A DNA stretch of 64,000 nt, taken from positions 51,470,386-51,534,385 of the forward strand of contig OX359248.1 in assembly GCA_947179485.1 (NCBI GenBank), given 5' to 3'. Source of the stretch: Allacma fusca. Taxonomy: Eukaryota; Arthropoda; Collembola; Symphypleona; Sminthuridae. This document shows positions 1 through 12,900 of the stretch, piece by piece. Position numbers and translations under genes: made by a program. How positions within the stretch are numbered: position 1 is the stretch's first letter; each line of letters starts with the position of its first letter. The notes below the pieces were generated by a model. It worked only from the letters and a program-made list of their open reading frames with translations. It was not told the origin of the DNA and searched no databases.

Positions 1-54
1 CATCAAAATTTTGTTGAGCGTAATATTTGGGCTTATTTTGCGGTTTCTTTTTAG

Positions 55-987
55 GGTTCTAGGACATGTGGTGAGTGCCCTCCTGGGTATATCGGCAATG
101 GGGTTACTTGTCAATACGTGGGCATATGCCAAATTAATAACGGAGGTTGTCACCCACTTGCACGATGCGTTGGAAATCCTAGTAAATGAATTTTGTAATA
201 CATTAATTGCTGAGTAATAATTTTGAGTTGCTACTTAACCTGGAGTTTAAACAAGGAATGTTAGGGTTATTTAAACATCTTTGAATTATGTTAATAGTGG
301 TAGGACAAAGTTTTGTCCAGTGTATTTGTCCAGCGGGGTATTCTGGAACTGGCATGGGTCTGCACGGTTGCTTTGTTTATTCACCTCCATCTCCAGGAGG
401 TGGAGGCTCCGGAGTTGTACCCAGTGGACAACCGAACCATTGCTTGAGCAATCCATGTGCTCATGGAACATGCTTCTCTTCAGGAAATACCTTCTCATGC
501 ACGTGCTTTCCTGGATACATGGGTGAGCGCAACGATTTTAGCATATTAGCGTTTGTATAATAAGACTACTAAAGGAGGTACTAAAGGTATACTAAAGGAA
601 GACTTAAATTTTCATGGTTAGTTTAGTCACCTTAAAATGTGCAGTTAATACCTTCCAAGACGTAATTTTGGTAAAGGAAAGTTGGAAATTTTATGCAGGT
701 TTCCGGGAATTTCTAATTTAGAGTTGAATATTCATTTTCAATGTCCCATATATAACGTGCTTAAAATCTGAATAAAGATTTTTCTCAAGGAAGAATAAAT
801 GGGCTAGAATGGAATAAAGATGGGAATAAATTCTTGAAACTTTTAGGAACGACTTGTGGAATCCGAATCGATCCTTGTCTGAGAAATCCTTGTAACAATG
901 GTGGTACTTGCTCGCCCACATTGTCTGGATTCATCTGTCGCTGTCCGAATGACTTCACCGGTGATTTATGCGAAGTTCAGGAACAGA
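55..987 (+). other. Cubn: Cubn EGF-like repeats (tail of one, three complete)
   Basis: Exons 55-181, 304-522 and 847-987. The first reads CGECPPGYIGNGVTCQ, the end of an EGF repeat, then starts the next (ICQINNGGC). Exon two finishes that repeat (QCICPAGYSGTG), has a Pro/Gly/Ser linker (about residues PPSPGGGGSG) and encodes a third (HCLSNPCAHGTC). Exon three holds the last repeat (DPCLRNPCNNGGTC to GDLCE). The acceptor of exon two is uncertain (304, or 298), because both lack a good pyrimidine tract. EGF repeats between the N-terminal oligomerisation region and the CUB array are the cubilin layout. Confidence 0.9.
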
Positions 988-3900
988 GTAAGTCAAGTCA
1001 GCTTGTACTTATATTACTGTATGCTCAAAGACATGCTAACAACAAAAGCTTTTCACAGAGCTTTTTATAGAGCTTGTTCCACTTACCATAAAGCAAGGCA
1101 TAAGAAGCCACAATGCTCCGCGATTTTTTTTAACCACAAATGCTTTCTGTCCTGACTTTCTCACACTCACTTCCTTCCTTATTTTGTGTCTTCAACTGAA
1201 TATTACGCTCAGCCAAGCGTACACTTCTTATATGTATGTATATGGAATGTGCGTACTTCCTTTCTATGTAATTACTTATTCGCGTAAATATATATATACG
1301 TGGATCTACAAGGAAAAATTCAATCTTGGTTGTTTGAAGATGAGGTTTCAGTTCTGTAAAGAGTGATGAATGGCTTTTGTTTAAATTTACTCAACCTTCA
1401 AGCTTCAGAATTAATCTTTCTGAGCAAGATAAGTACCTTGATAGTGTGGATACTTAAACTTCTCCTTCCTATCATGTATGTAAAATCAAATATTTGGGTG
1501 CAAAAGAAATGCTTAACGCCTGTGTGCTTTTTCTTAGGTTGTGGGGGAACGTTGGCAGCTTTGGAAGGTAAGAAAGCCAATATAATTTCTTCTGATTTCC
1601 TCTGTGATTTATGAATCCTTTTGATTCCCAAGATGTTCGCCCTTAATTCTTCATGAAACTTTGTCTTGTATGTATTAGGTATTCTTCAATACCCCCATTC
1701 AAGTAGTCTGCAGTATAGGCATAACGAGCAATGCGTCTGGACAATTGAAACCACTGAAGGGCATATTTTGAACATTACATTTACTAGCTTTCATCTGGAA
1801 GCGTCTTCAAACTGCTATTCTGATTATCTTCTGGTAAGGACTTATTTTTGGATGAGCCATCGTAAACCTTTGAATGGTTGGGTAGCTAAACTGTTTGTGT
1901 ATACAACAAAATCGGAACCAGTTTTGTTTGTCGTTAATTTATACATAATGCGTGTACCCTCCATAATGTTCTTTCATTATATCGCAAAGATTTCTCAATG
2001 GAAATCATCAGTCATATGATGTCTCTGAGGGGTGTAGTTTTTGGCATCACGTATCGTACAGTAAGGTTCGGGATGGGGTGTTAACTCATGTATGTAATGA
2101 GTATCGGTCATAAATGCACGATTGGACGGTTTTAAATAAGCTGTTAGTGCTCAAACATATTACGATTCGGTATCATGCTTGACTGCAATTCCTTGTGGAC
2201 GGGTCTGTTTACACAGTACCCAAGAATCCTAATCGGTTCACTTGTTATGATCTTAATGCTGTTTGGAATATATTTGCAACTGATTAAAATTCTTCTGGTG
2301 TCCTGAGGGGCTACAGTCCTGAATTCAGTTTCGTATGATTCTTGTAGATTAACGACGGAGCGACTGCAGACTCACCTATCATCGGGAGGTTTTGTGGTCA
2401 GGAGTTACCCTTGGGAGGTAACATCAATTCCACTCATAATGTCATCCGCCTGACTTTCATGTCTGACAGCTCAGTAACCGGGTTAGGATTCAACCTCTTA
2501 TGGAATACAACCCTACCACGTAGGTCTAGCATACAATTTGCATCATACTTTCAAGTATAGGCTTTTTATGGCTTACATTTCAATTTTATGCAATGTCAAG
2601 TCGCTTCAGCCTTCCAATTACACACGGGGTTATATTTTTAAAAACTTTATTTACTGCTTCATAGGATATATATTTTTTTAATTTAAGCTGGAATTGAGTT
2701 GTAATTATAAACGTGAGGGGCTTTCACTTGCTTGTGTGAATACTAAATAAGCTAAATCTCTGGAAAATTGGCAAAAGTCTTGTACATTCCTTGCTTCGGT
2801 ATATTTTAGAAATATTACTATTATTTTCGTAAGAAGTTTGACTTACAGTTTTTCCTGGATACGTGATTGTATTCATATTCGTACTTCGGTTCCGTGCATT
2901 GGAACAATCGAATTAATTTATTCATACATTTTTGTACAGATTGTGGCGGGTCAATTACAAACCAAACACATGGAGCAATCAGGTTTTTTAACAAAGTTAT
3001 TTATAGTTTAATAAAATTTGTGGAATGATGGTTTCTGAAGAATTTCGAATGCAATAATGCTTGAATTAAGGAAGCTTTTTTTAACGTTTATAGTTCTCCG
3101 GGGTATCCAAGTAACTACCCTCACAATAGGGACTGTGTCTGGACGTTATCAGTAAATCTTGGCAAAAGAATCCAACTTGTTTTTGCCACCATGAGACTGG
3201 AGATTCATCCCAATTGCTCGTTTGATTACTTGCGAATTTTGGACGGTTTGGAAGATAATGCTCATCAGTTGGCAATTTTCTGCAATACTTCCTTACCTTC
3301 ACCAATTGTCTCCACTGGACCTCATTTAACCTTTCGGTTTCACTCAGACTTCTCTGCATCTGATACTGGTTTTCATGTTGCATTTGCAGAGGTTCCAGGT
3401 ACTATTTTTTAAGTTTTCGCTTAAACAATTTTTTTGATGAGACAGTATTTTGCTAGTCTTAAAATTCAGTATGAAAATCGGATCTCTTCCGAAGATAGCT
3501 GGAACAAACATTCATGGAAAGTGTTTGAATAATTTTGATGCGCTTATTAAGACGGTTATTTCTCAGGTTTACAACACCTAGTACACATTACACATACCAT
3601 GTGAATACTTGGTATTAGGCATGAGCGTATCGTTCAATTTTAAAATATCGTTAATATCGGTATCGTTAACAAGAAAAATCGCGATACCGATATCCATGAA
3701 CGATATATCGGTATTTGATTCAATTTAAAACAGTATACCAGGGACGGGATATCGGAAAAATACGGATTTAAATTCGGATTCGAATACTTTCTAGTTTCGA
3801 TTTCAATTTTAATTATTTTTAATAATACTTAAAAATTTGAATTCCGATACGGATTCCAATATATTTGAATACTTGCTGAATTTGAATTCCGATTCAAATA

Positions 3901-6900
3901 CTTTTCGGATATTCGTACAAAAAATGGGAATTTATTCAAAAGAACAATTTAATCGCAAAAAAATAAGCTATACATAACACATTAAGCGTTTTTGCATCTA
4001 TACATTACCACGCAATCATTTAATATAAATTTAAGCGCAGAAAACACACGCTCAACTGAAATTTCAGTAACTAGAAAAGCAAGGATTGATCCAATAACAT
4101 TTTTGAAAAATTCGGAGTAATCTGTTAAGCTGTCTAACTACTTTTCCGGTTAGTTTTTTCTGACAGTATATATTTGCAAATCGATTTGGTTGATAACACA
4201 TGGTAACTAAAATGCACTTCAACGGAATTAGTTTTACGCATCCCCATGATGAGAACAAGATTTAAGAAAGAAGAAACTTGATTCACTTAATCGTCCTATA
4301 AGACCTGCACCATGCGGCTATCTCATCCTATTTGTAGGAATTTTTACAAAAAGGGCTATAAATCACTGCCCATTACGAACCATACACTTTTCGTTTACCA
4401 AACGTTGGTTACTTGCCCTTTGGGTTTTATAATTGCATGTGTGCGGTTTTCAAAAAATGTTACCTATGAACATTTTCTCGCACGTGACAGTATAAAACCC
4501 AATGAAATCGATACTTTATTGGAATCGGAATTCGTTAAAAAATATTCGAATACCGATTCGAATACCCTTGTTTTTATTCTAATCCAATTTCGGATACAAA
4601 TACCGTGGTGAATTGTTTTCCGATTCTAATATCGATTCGGATACCCGAATTTTTTGAATATAATTTCGATTCTAATTCCGATTCGAATTCGAATTCCCGT
4701 CCCTGCAATATACTAATTTTGATGAAACTCTATCAGATTTAACATAGCTTTGCAGAATATTCAATATTTGTAATTTATTCTCTTTAAAACAGCCTGTAAA
4801 ATCAAATTCCTTGAAAGGTTGAACTTTAAGACCTGTAATACTTCACTTATGACATGCCCTGGATTTTTCCCCTGATTCCGTTCAATTCAAACTGAACCAA
4901 TCGTTTCATTTTTGCCTTGAATAGAATCGAAATTTTCGGACTCAGAATTGAATTGGTCCGAGCACTATCGACCAGCTCAAACAAACTAAGTTTGAAAATG
5001 CATGATTACTACAAATAAGCATTTTGTTTTGTTTTTTTTTGCATTACTACAGCTCTAACTTTGAATTCAGACAAGTATTTTTAATATGCTCGAGTTTTAT
5101 CCGCTTTGCAGACGTTTAATAGTTTTAGTTAAAAAACAAGTATAGGGACACAGGGTGGCATTTTTGAAAATTAAACTTCCTATGTACGATATTGAAATTA
5201 ACCGATATATCGCTTTAAAATTGCGAGAAATATCGTGACATATCGTTGCTTGAAAATGTACGATATGGACCGATATATCGTATCGTCATATCGTTCCGCT
5301 CATGCCTACTTGGTATATATAAGCACTAAACACTGTTTTTTGTAATGTGTAAGGTGCTGCAAATTCTTCACTCTCATTCCGTCAGCCCATATAAGGGCGT
5401 CGAAACATATTCAAATCTTCCGTTTTTAGGGTAGCGCAGCGCCCTTGTAACATACAGTGGGTGTGGATGTGTCTGTCGTAGCGATAACCGAAGAGTGCGT
5501 GTACCGATTTGAACTAAACTATACAGAGTGAACAACAGTATAATAACTACTTACAATTATGGATTGATTTTGGTTGATGTTGGTTCATTGGTTTGACCTT
5601 AAAAATTATTACGAGTAATGTATGTATTTATGTATTCTTACTGTAATTCTTGTCAACACAATAGGTAACGTTTTTACTAATGGCAAATATGCCGATGAGT
5701 TAATTGCGTTCACAAAGTACACTATGGTTATAAATGGTGGTTAAAATAAGGACTAAAATACGTAGTGACTATACATATATACCATTAAGACCACTCATTA
5801 ATTCCATAATTAATGTTATATCATGGGCGGTCTAGAATTCATAACAACATTTCGGAAACGCTGTTCACGCAAATCTAATGAGGATTCATTTGAGTCTAAT
5901 ATCTTCTTTCTGTCTTTACAAGAGGTCAGTTATATGAATTGTTTTAAATAGTTGAAATAGAAATACATTTTTGATTTATTTCATCTTTACCTATTTTTTT
6001 GCTATCACGTGGACAAATGTCGACTTAGGAAAATGATATTAGGTTCAAATGAGTCCCATGAAATTTTCTGCAAACACATTAGAAATATTATTTCAAACGC
6101 ACGACCGTCCGTGATAAAAAGACATCATCGAGAATTCCTCATTTTCTGCATCTATCCGAATTTTATTTCTGAAGATGAAAAGTCCCAAACTTGTTCTCAG
6201 TTCTTCCGGGCCATGTTCACAAGTATCCATGTAGTGTAGACCTGTTTGTTGGCTCTCTGAGAAGTCAATTCAATTTTTTAGAAGTGAGCTTCAAGAGATA
6301 TTTTTAAAACAATTTGAAAACTGTTTAAACCTCTTAGAAGCTGCTCAAGTCCCCCTTATAAGTTTGTATTGTCCGTACATCTGACTGTACACACGATGAC
6401 TCAACAACCCGGTGTTAGGTTTTTTGAAACTTGTTCTACATATTCTACAGATAAAGCTTGGGATTTCGTTGATGAACTGAATCGACCAAACCGTTTGGGA
6501 GTTACTCGGGTTGTTTGAAAATTCAGTAACCCGTTATTGCCATTATTGGATTTTGTCCAAACTTGGTAAAGCTGTCCACGCGTAAAGCCTAGAGGATTTA
6601 GAAGATAAGTTCACAAGTGCTAGTGCTGCCCATTTGAGGTTGGAACCCTTTATGCTGCCTGAAATCGTTGTAAAGCGAAATATCTGCAATTTGTTAATAC
6701 AGGTTGCCACAAATCGTGTGTTTCTCTGTAGTCCATATGAACGGCCGTGGTAAAAAAGATAATAATTACCCCCATTTTCTAGCGATTAGTTTTCCGATTT
6801 TTCAACATATTTTATTAGCCCATGCTAAGCCCAGCGCTCAAGGTAATGCAACAAAGTCAGAATTTCTTTAAAAAAAGGTAAACTGAAATTTAGAAACGGT

Positions 6901-9900
6901 TTGATCAAATGTAAAACTTCCAAAATACAACTGTGAAGCTTGTTTGGAGCTCAACTCAGAATGCACAAGCGCGAAGCAAGATTTAGCCACAAAAGGTTTA
7001 TGACTTACAAGTTAACACCGTTAACTGCTCATTCAAGATCTAAACAAGATTTTGTGTGAGTTCAGGTACCTGAGCCGATGTCCCTATATGCATAAAAGAT
7101 CGAGCCACCTCGCGCTGGTTTGAGCGGGAAATCGCGCCAAGTTTAACACTCCTAATTCCAAGGATAGGGTCCCATCTTTTTACTTAAAATTGATATCCCA
7201 TCCAAAAAATGTTAAATCCCACGAAACGAAATATAAACAAGCAAGAGCGAACTGTTGATTGTGTAACTCAACATTTACTATCTTAATGCGAATCGTATTG
7301 AGTTTTTGAGATGCGAGTTTCAAGTTATAATCTAGTTCAGACTTGAGTTTTAAGTTGAAATCTAGTTCAAACTTGAGTTTCAAGTTATAATCTAGTTCAA
7401 ATTGTGCTAAACTTGAATCCAACTTGAAACTTGAATGTAACTTAAAATTTGAGTGTAATTTAAAAGATTCGTTCAAACTAGAGTGTAACCTGAAATTATT
7501 CTAGTTTGAAATTTAATGTAACTTGAAACTGTAGTTTCCGCTGCAATGCAACTTGAACCCAAGTTGAAACTCCGGTTTGCCTTGAAACTCGAGCTTTAAC
7601 TGCACCTTACTTGGAAACTCGAAACGTGCACTCTTTCTTTAGTTTCACAGTGCAGTCGTATTTGAAGGGAATTTTTTTGGAATCGAAGCTGTGTTCTTCG
7701 AACTTGAAACTTGAGTATTATAGTGAGGTATGAATAAATCTCCGAAAATTTCTTATGGGATTTAACATTGGAAATTTTAAGTAAGACAGGGACGATCCTC
7801 TCCCTGCGATTAGGAGTTTTAAACTCCGGCACGATTTCCAGCGCGAGGTGGCCCGAACGTTTGTTAGTAGGGAGACTCACGGTTTATGGCCTGTACAAGT
7901 TTAGTTAGGGTAGGTTAGCAAAGGAAAAGTTAGCACGTGAATCTTTCTCAGATGGTTTGGTGTGCTGAAAGGATCCGAATTCATCTAGAAAATGGGATGT
8001 TTCAAATTCGGCAATGTAATGACATACACATAAGTCAGGGTTTTATAGAAACTTTCTCAATATTCTATCATCAACCTTCAGACTGACATCTTTCTGATGG
8101 CTTTCTCTCAAAATGTAATTTTGGCTTGGATCTTTCCAAATTTTCTTTCTTTCTTTTGCTGGTCCAGCGGAGCGAAACCAAACTTTGCAGTTGCATGCGT
8201 GTATCTACTCATCTCCAATGGCTTCTAAATAAGCGTTTTCACTTGAGTTCCCTCAAGTGAGTGCGATACAGATAGCTTTATGTCAGTTTTGTTTACACTG
8301 AGAAATGGTCGGATGATATATTAAGTATGTATGCGCACATATGGGACCATAATATAAGTCAATCTAGTGCAATACATTCCTTGTGTACACAGGCGCATAT
8401 ACATATATCTGATAGTTGTAGTAGACAAATAAGTTCAGTTAATTTCTTGGACAAATAGTTCATCTTACCGTATGTGTGTGCTAAAGTGCTTACTGATCTG
8501 AAATGTCCCATTTATTTGTAATAGGAGTCCCAGGATGCGGTGGTGTATTAACTGCTCCAGGTTAGTTAGTTTTTAATGTTTTTATACAGTCATTAAACGT
8601 ATTTAATTTCTTTTGTAAATATCCCAAGTAAATACACACACACATGTATCTGATCATAGTTTGTCTCATGATCATGATGTAATGTATTAATGGTCCAGCG
8701 GGGATATTTAGCTCACCGCATCACCCAGAACCATACGCTCACGCATTGGACTGTGAATGGCTTATAAGGCTGCCGCCTTTGGAAACTGTCTCTATAGAAT
8801 TTTTATCCTTTGAAGTTGAAAATGCTCGTAATTGTCGCTACGACTTTGTGGAGGTAATACCCTTTATATGAAATATATATGACCTTGCTCGAATTGAATG
8901 TTTAATTATGTATCTACATTGCATGGAAATAACATTCAAAAAAAAACTTTCTCTTGCTCGTAATTACTAAATGTATTCTCTGAAGTTAGCGTAGTTTGTT
9001 TTGCTGTGTTTCTGCTCACGCTATGAAAATTTTATGATTTCTTGTGTTTCTGAAGGTTCGGGAAGGAAATGGTCCGGACGGCAACCTCGTTGGAAGATAT
9101 TGCGGTTACAACATTCCTCAGCCTTACCGGTCCTTGACAAATAATTTATTCATTCGTTTTCATTCCGACGAGTCCGTGGCTCATCAAGGCTTTAGGATTA
9201 AGTATGAGGCTGGTAATATAGTTTTCTTTTAGTTAACGTATAAGAAGATTGTATTGTGTTATAATGTAAATGCCAAGAACGTCTGCTTGGTACATCACAG
9301 TGCATTTACTTCTATTCTTTCATTCATCTTACTGTTTCCTTTTTACTTTCATTTCCGCGAAAAATGTTATTCTATTTCCCCTTTCATATATGTAGCCTGT
9401 GGAGGAGTTTTTACTCAGGAAAATATTATGCTGCGAAGTCCTTATTACCCTGGAAACTATCCAAAAAATCGAGACTGTGTGTACCTCATTTCACAACCAG
9501 TTGGGAAGGCCATTCAGCTGGATTTTATTGACTTTGACATTGAAGCTGCGTATGACTCGAGGTGTCTGTTTGACTTTTTGGAGGTAATTGATAAAGGTAT
9601 GGGAGGATTTCATGGCCGTCGACAGTATTTTTGAGTAGTTTCAATCCGGATCCTGTTTTAGATAAGAGATGGCGACAACGAGAATTCAACACTAATTGGG
9701 CATTATTGCGGTGGAAATGTTCCTGAAACTATCTTATCTTCCATGAATTATCTGTGGATACGATTTAAAACTGATGGAAGTCTCCAGAACAAGGGTTTTA
9801 TTGCCAACTTTTCAACTATAGATGTTGGCTGTGGGGGTATTCTACGGGGTAGCAAAATGGGTAAAAAATTATCATTGAAATGATAAAAAAATTTACAAGT

Positions 9901-12900
9901 TTAGTTTGTTTGTGACGTATAATGAATAATACTATTTGCGACGTACATATATAATTATAGATATAATGTATATACTTACTGCAATGGCGTTTTAGTGGAT
10001 TCGATATTTTTTTCTCAAAGACCTTACGTGTTCTTTACAGGAGTAATCCAATCACCAGGGCATCCTGAGATATACCCTCATGGTGTTACGTGTAAATGGG
10101 TTATTCGTGGCGAGCCTGGCGAGGTACAATAAATAACAGTAGAATCTTTGTAAACAATATGAGTTATCCTACACAAGGAGTAATAAGAAACTTGAATGTG
10201 TTCAGATTATTCGAGTCACTTGGGCGTCATTCAATATAGAAGCTAACGCAAGATGTTTGTATGACCACGTTGAAATTTTCGATAACTCTACTTTGTTTGA
10301 GACTGGGCATTCCATGGGCCGGTAATAATTTATGAGAGTTCAAGTAGTCCTGATGTGCACTGTAGTAACAGCGACTCATTACTTATGTGATCATAATATA
10401 TTCATTCAGATTCTGCGGAAGTACTCTTCCGCCAGTTATGACTTCATCGGATAATACCGTTACAGTTGTCTTCACGTCGGATCATTCAGTAGCTCATGAT
10501 GGGTTCATGGCTAGTTATGCTGCTCTCAATGCTAGCAGAAGTAAGTTATTTCTTGAGTCACTGTCGGAATTTAAAATTGAAGCTTCACTTAATAAATATA
10601 CTAGTGAATTGAAGTACCGATGTGTAATACTTAGTATTATATAATTTCAGACATATTTTGTAAATGAGATTTTGTTCACTCTTTAAAACGCGTACTTAAA
10701 TATCTTCTTTCTCATTTCGTTCCTGGAAATTTATTATACAATGTAAGTCTATGATCACAGAGCTTAATCTCATAATAACTTTATTCTAGCATGTGGAGGA
10801 AATTACTTCACCCAGTACGGTAAGGGACATTTAACAATTTTCACATGACTGAAGTTGACAAGGGTAATAATTGCTGAACATGCATGTAACCTATTACCTT
10901 ATCGTGTGCATATTTCTTGTTGCAAGCTACTTCTAATACCCGTTGAATTATCGTGTAATTGAAGGCGTTCTTCGCAGTCCTGGATATCCAAATAGATACC
11001 CGAACAGACGAATTTGTGCATGGACGATTACAGTTCCTGCAGGGAGACAAATTAGACTGAATGTAACAGATTTCCAACTTGAGAATGGAACAAGGAGGGG
11101 ATGCATTTACGACTCTTTGGAAATTCGGTAGGAAAGAGTTGAGAAAATTGAAAAAAGTACTGTTTAGAAAATGTGTTGTCTAAAATATGCAGGATCATTA
11201 TAGAAATGGAGGTCAGGATACATCGCCTCTAATTGGAAAGTTCTGTGGGAATAACAAACCTCCTACGATCATTCCTTCATTTGCACATTCCTTGTACCTA
11301 AAATTTTCATCAGATGGTTCCAGGTCCTTTAAAGGTTTCAGCATTACGTGGGATGGGACCTCAACAGGTAGAGTTTATAATTAACTGAAATTAATGCTTA
11401 AACCTAGATCGAGCATCTGCTTATAAATGTCCAAAAACTTAATTTGCTGTTTTTGTTTATTTAAGGTTGCGGAGGAACAATTACGGGTTCGCCACAAGGT
11501 AATAGTCCTGGGAACTGTATAGTTTTAGTGTAAACAGCAGTTCGAAAAAGTGAAACTATTTATTAAAACTCCAGGCTCCATTATGAGTCCCAACTACCCT
11601 CAACATTATGGAATCAGCGCAGAATGTGTCTGGAAGATAACAGTCAACCAGGGAAGCGTGGTTCAACTTACCTTTGTGGATTTGGAAGTTCAAAGGCGTC
11701 CTGTTTGTTTTTCTGAGTTTATAGAGGTAAAAGGAAAGATAAATGTATAACTTACTTTTCAGGAAGTACTTGGATTGGGTAAACTTTTTGTACAACTTCT
11801 TTTACATTGCATTTATGCATCCATGTATGTATATTCATGCTATTAAAATAATTGGTAATATGAGTTAAAAAATGAAATGGATAGTAATATCATTATAATT
11901 TTAACATAGATCAGGGACGGTGTCAACAGAAATTCGAAATTAATTGGAAAGTATTGCTACTCAGATAGCATTTTTGTTGTAAATTCAACAACAAATTCCA
12001 TCAGATTGAAGTATGTGAGTCGCTTCGGGGGAAGTGGTCGGGGGTTCCATTTGTTATACCAAACAAGTATGTAGCAGTCTAAAATTCGTAATTAAAACAT
12101 GATAAGTGAATTGAGTTGTGCAAATATTGAAATTCGGATGATTATATTGAAATAATAGTATGCGACAGAGTGATTGAAGGATTCGGTTCGGTAATTGAGT
12201 CACCCAACTTCCCAAAAGCATATCCCCACAATAGAAACTGCACGTGGACAATTCGTGCTCCCGTTGGAAACATGATTAATATTTCTTTCTCGCATTTTGC
12301 CATCGAAGGTCCACGCAGAAATGAATGTGTGCATGACTTTCTCCAGGTATTTTTCTTACTAATAGTTTATATCATGTGATGATCCTCTTTATGTAAAATT
12401 GAATTTCGTAGACCAGATACAAGAACATTTACATTGCTTGGGAAGGAAAAAATTAAGTCTTTGATTACATAACAGATAATATAATTATGGGTACAGACGG
12501 ACGGATACTTCAAATTGTTAATATTTTTATTTACGTAAAATCGTATTTTATGTAGAGCAACTTTTATTTAACCTTGACATGATCGGTCAGCAATTATATT
12601 CAATATTACAGAGATGTTAGGTGAAGGCAATTCGGTATTTTGTGTTAACGATTTTTAGACGTCTATGTCATTTATCTATACATATGGCTAAAGCTCATAT
12701 TTATAATGCTAAGGTATCGGAGGTTGCAAGAAATAGTCGAACCCCTTCCACTCTAATCGGGAAATACTGCGGCTCTAACGTTCCTCCTTTGATTGCTTCA
12801 ACTAAAGATACAGTTTATGTTAATTTTGTATCTGATTCATCCATGGCTTACAATGGGTTCCGTCTGGAATGGATTCTCAGTGGTAATTGTTTTACCATCT

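Larger units (their letters stand above)
3399..8524 (+). other. Large Cubn intron filled with mobile-element remnants
   Basis: Intron of 5,126 bp with donor GTACTA and acceptor TTGTAATAG. It joins CUB2 to CUB3 in phase 1. Its neighbours are mostly 50 to 700 bp. The extra length comes largely from the hAT-like elements at 3616-5308 and the foldback element near 7083-7885. No exon-like open frame with a CUB motif was seen in it. Confidence 0.85.

Noticed and set aside
11-217. 68-codon ORF at the left edge
   Set aside because: It starts inside the intron and is in the wrong frame. The EGF frame of the exon 55-181 explains this stretch.
7180-7476. 98-codon minus-strand ORF with repeated LKLELDYN units
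   Set aside because: It is produced by the 30-bp tandem repeat, not a protein-coding gene.
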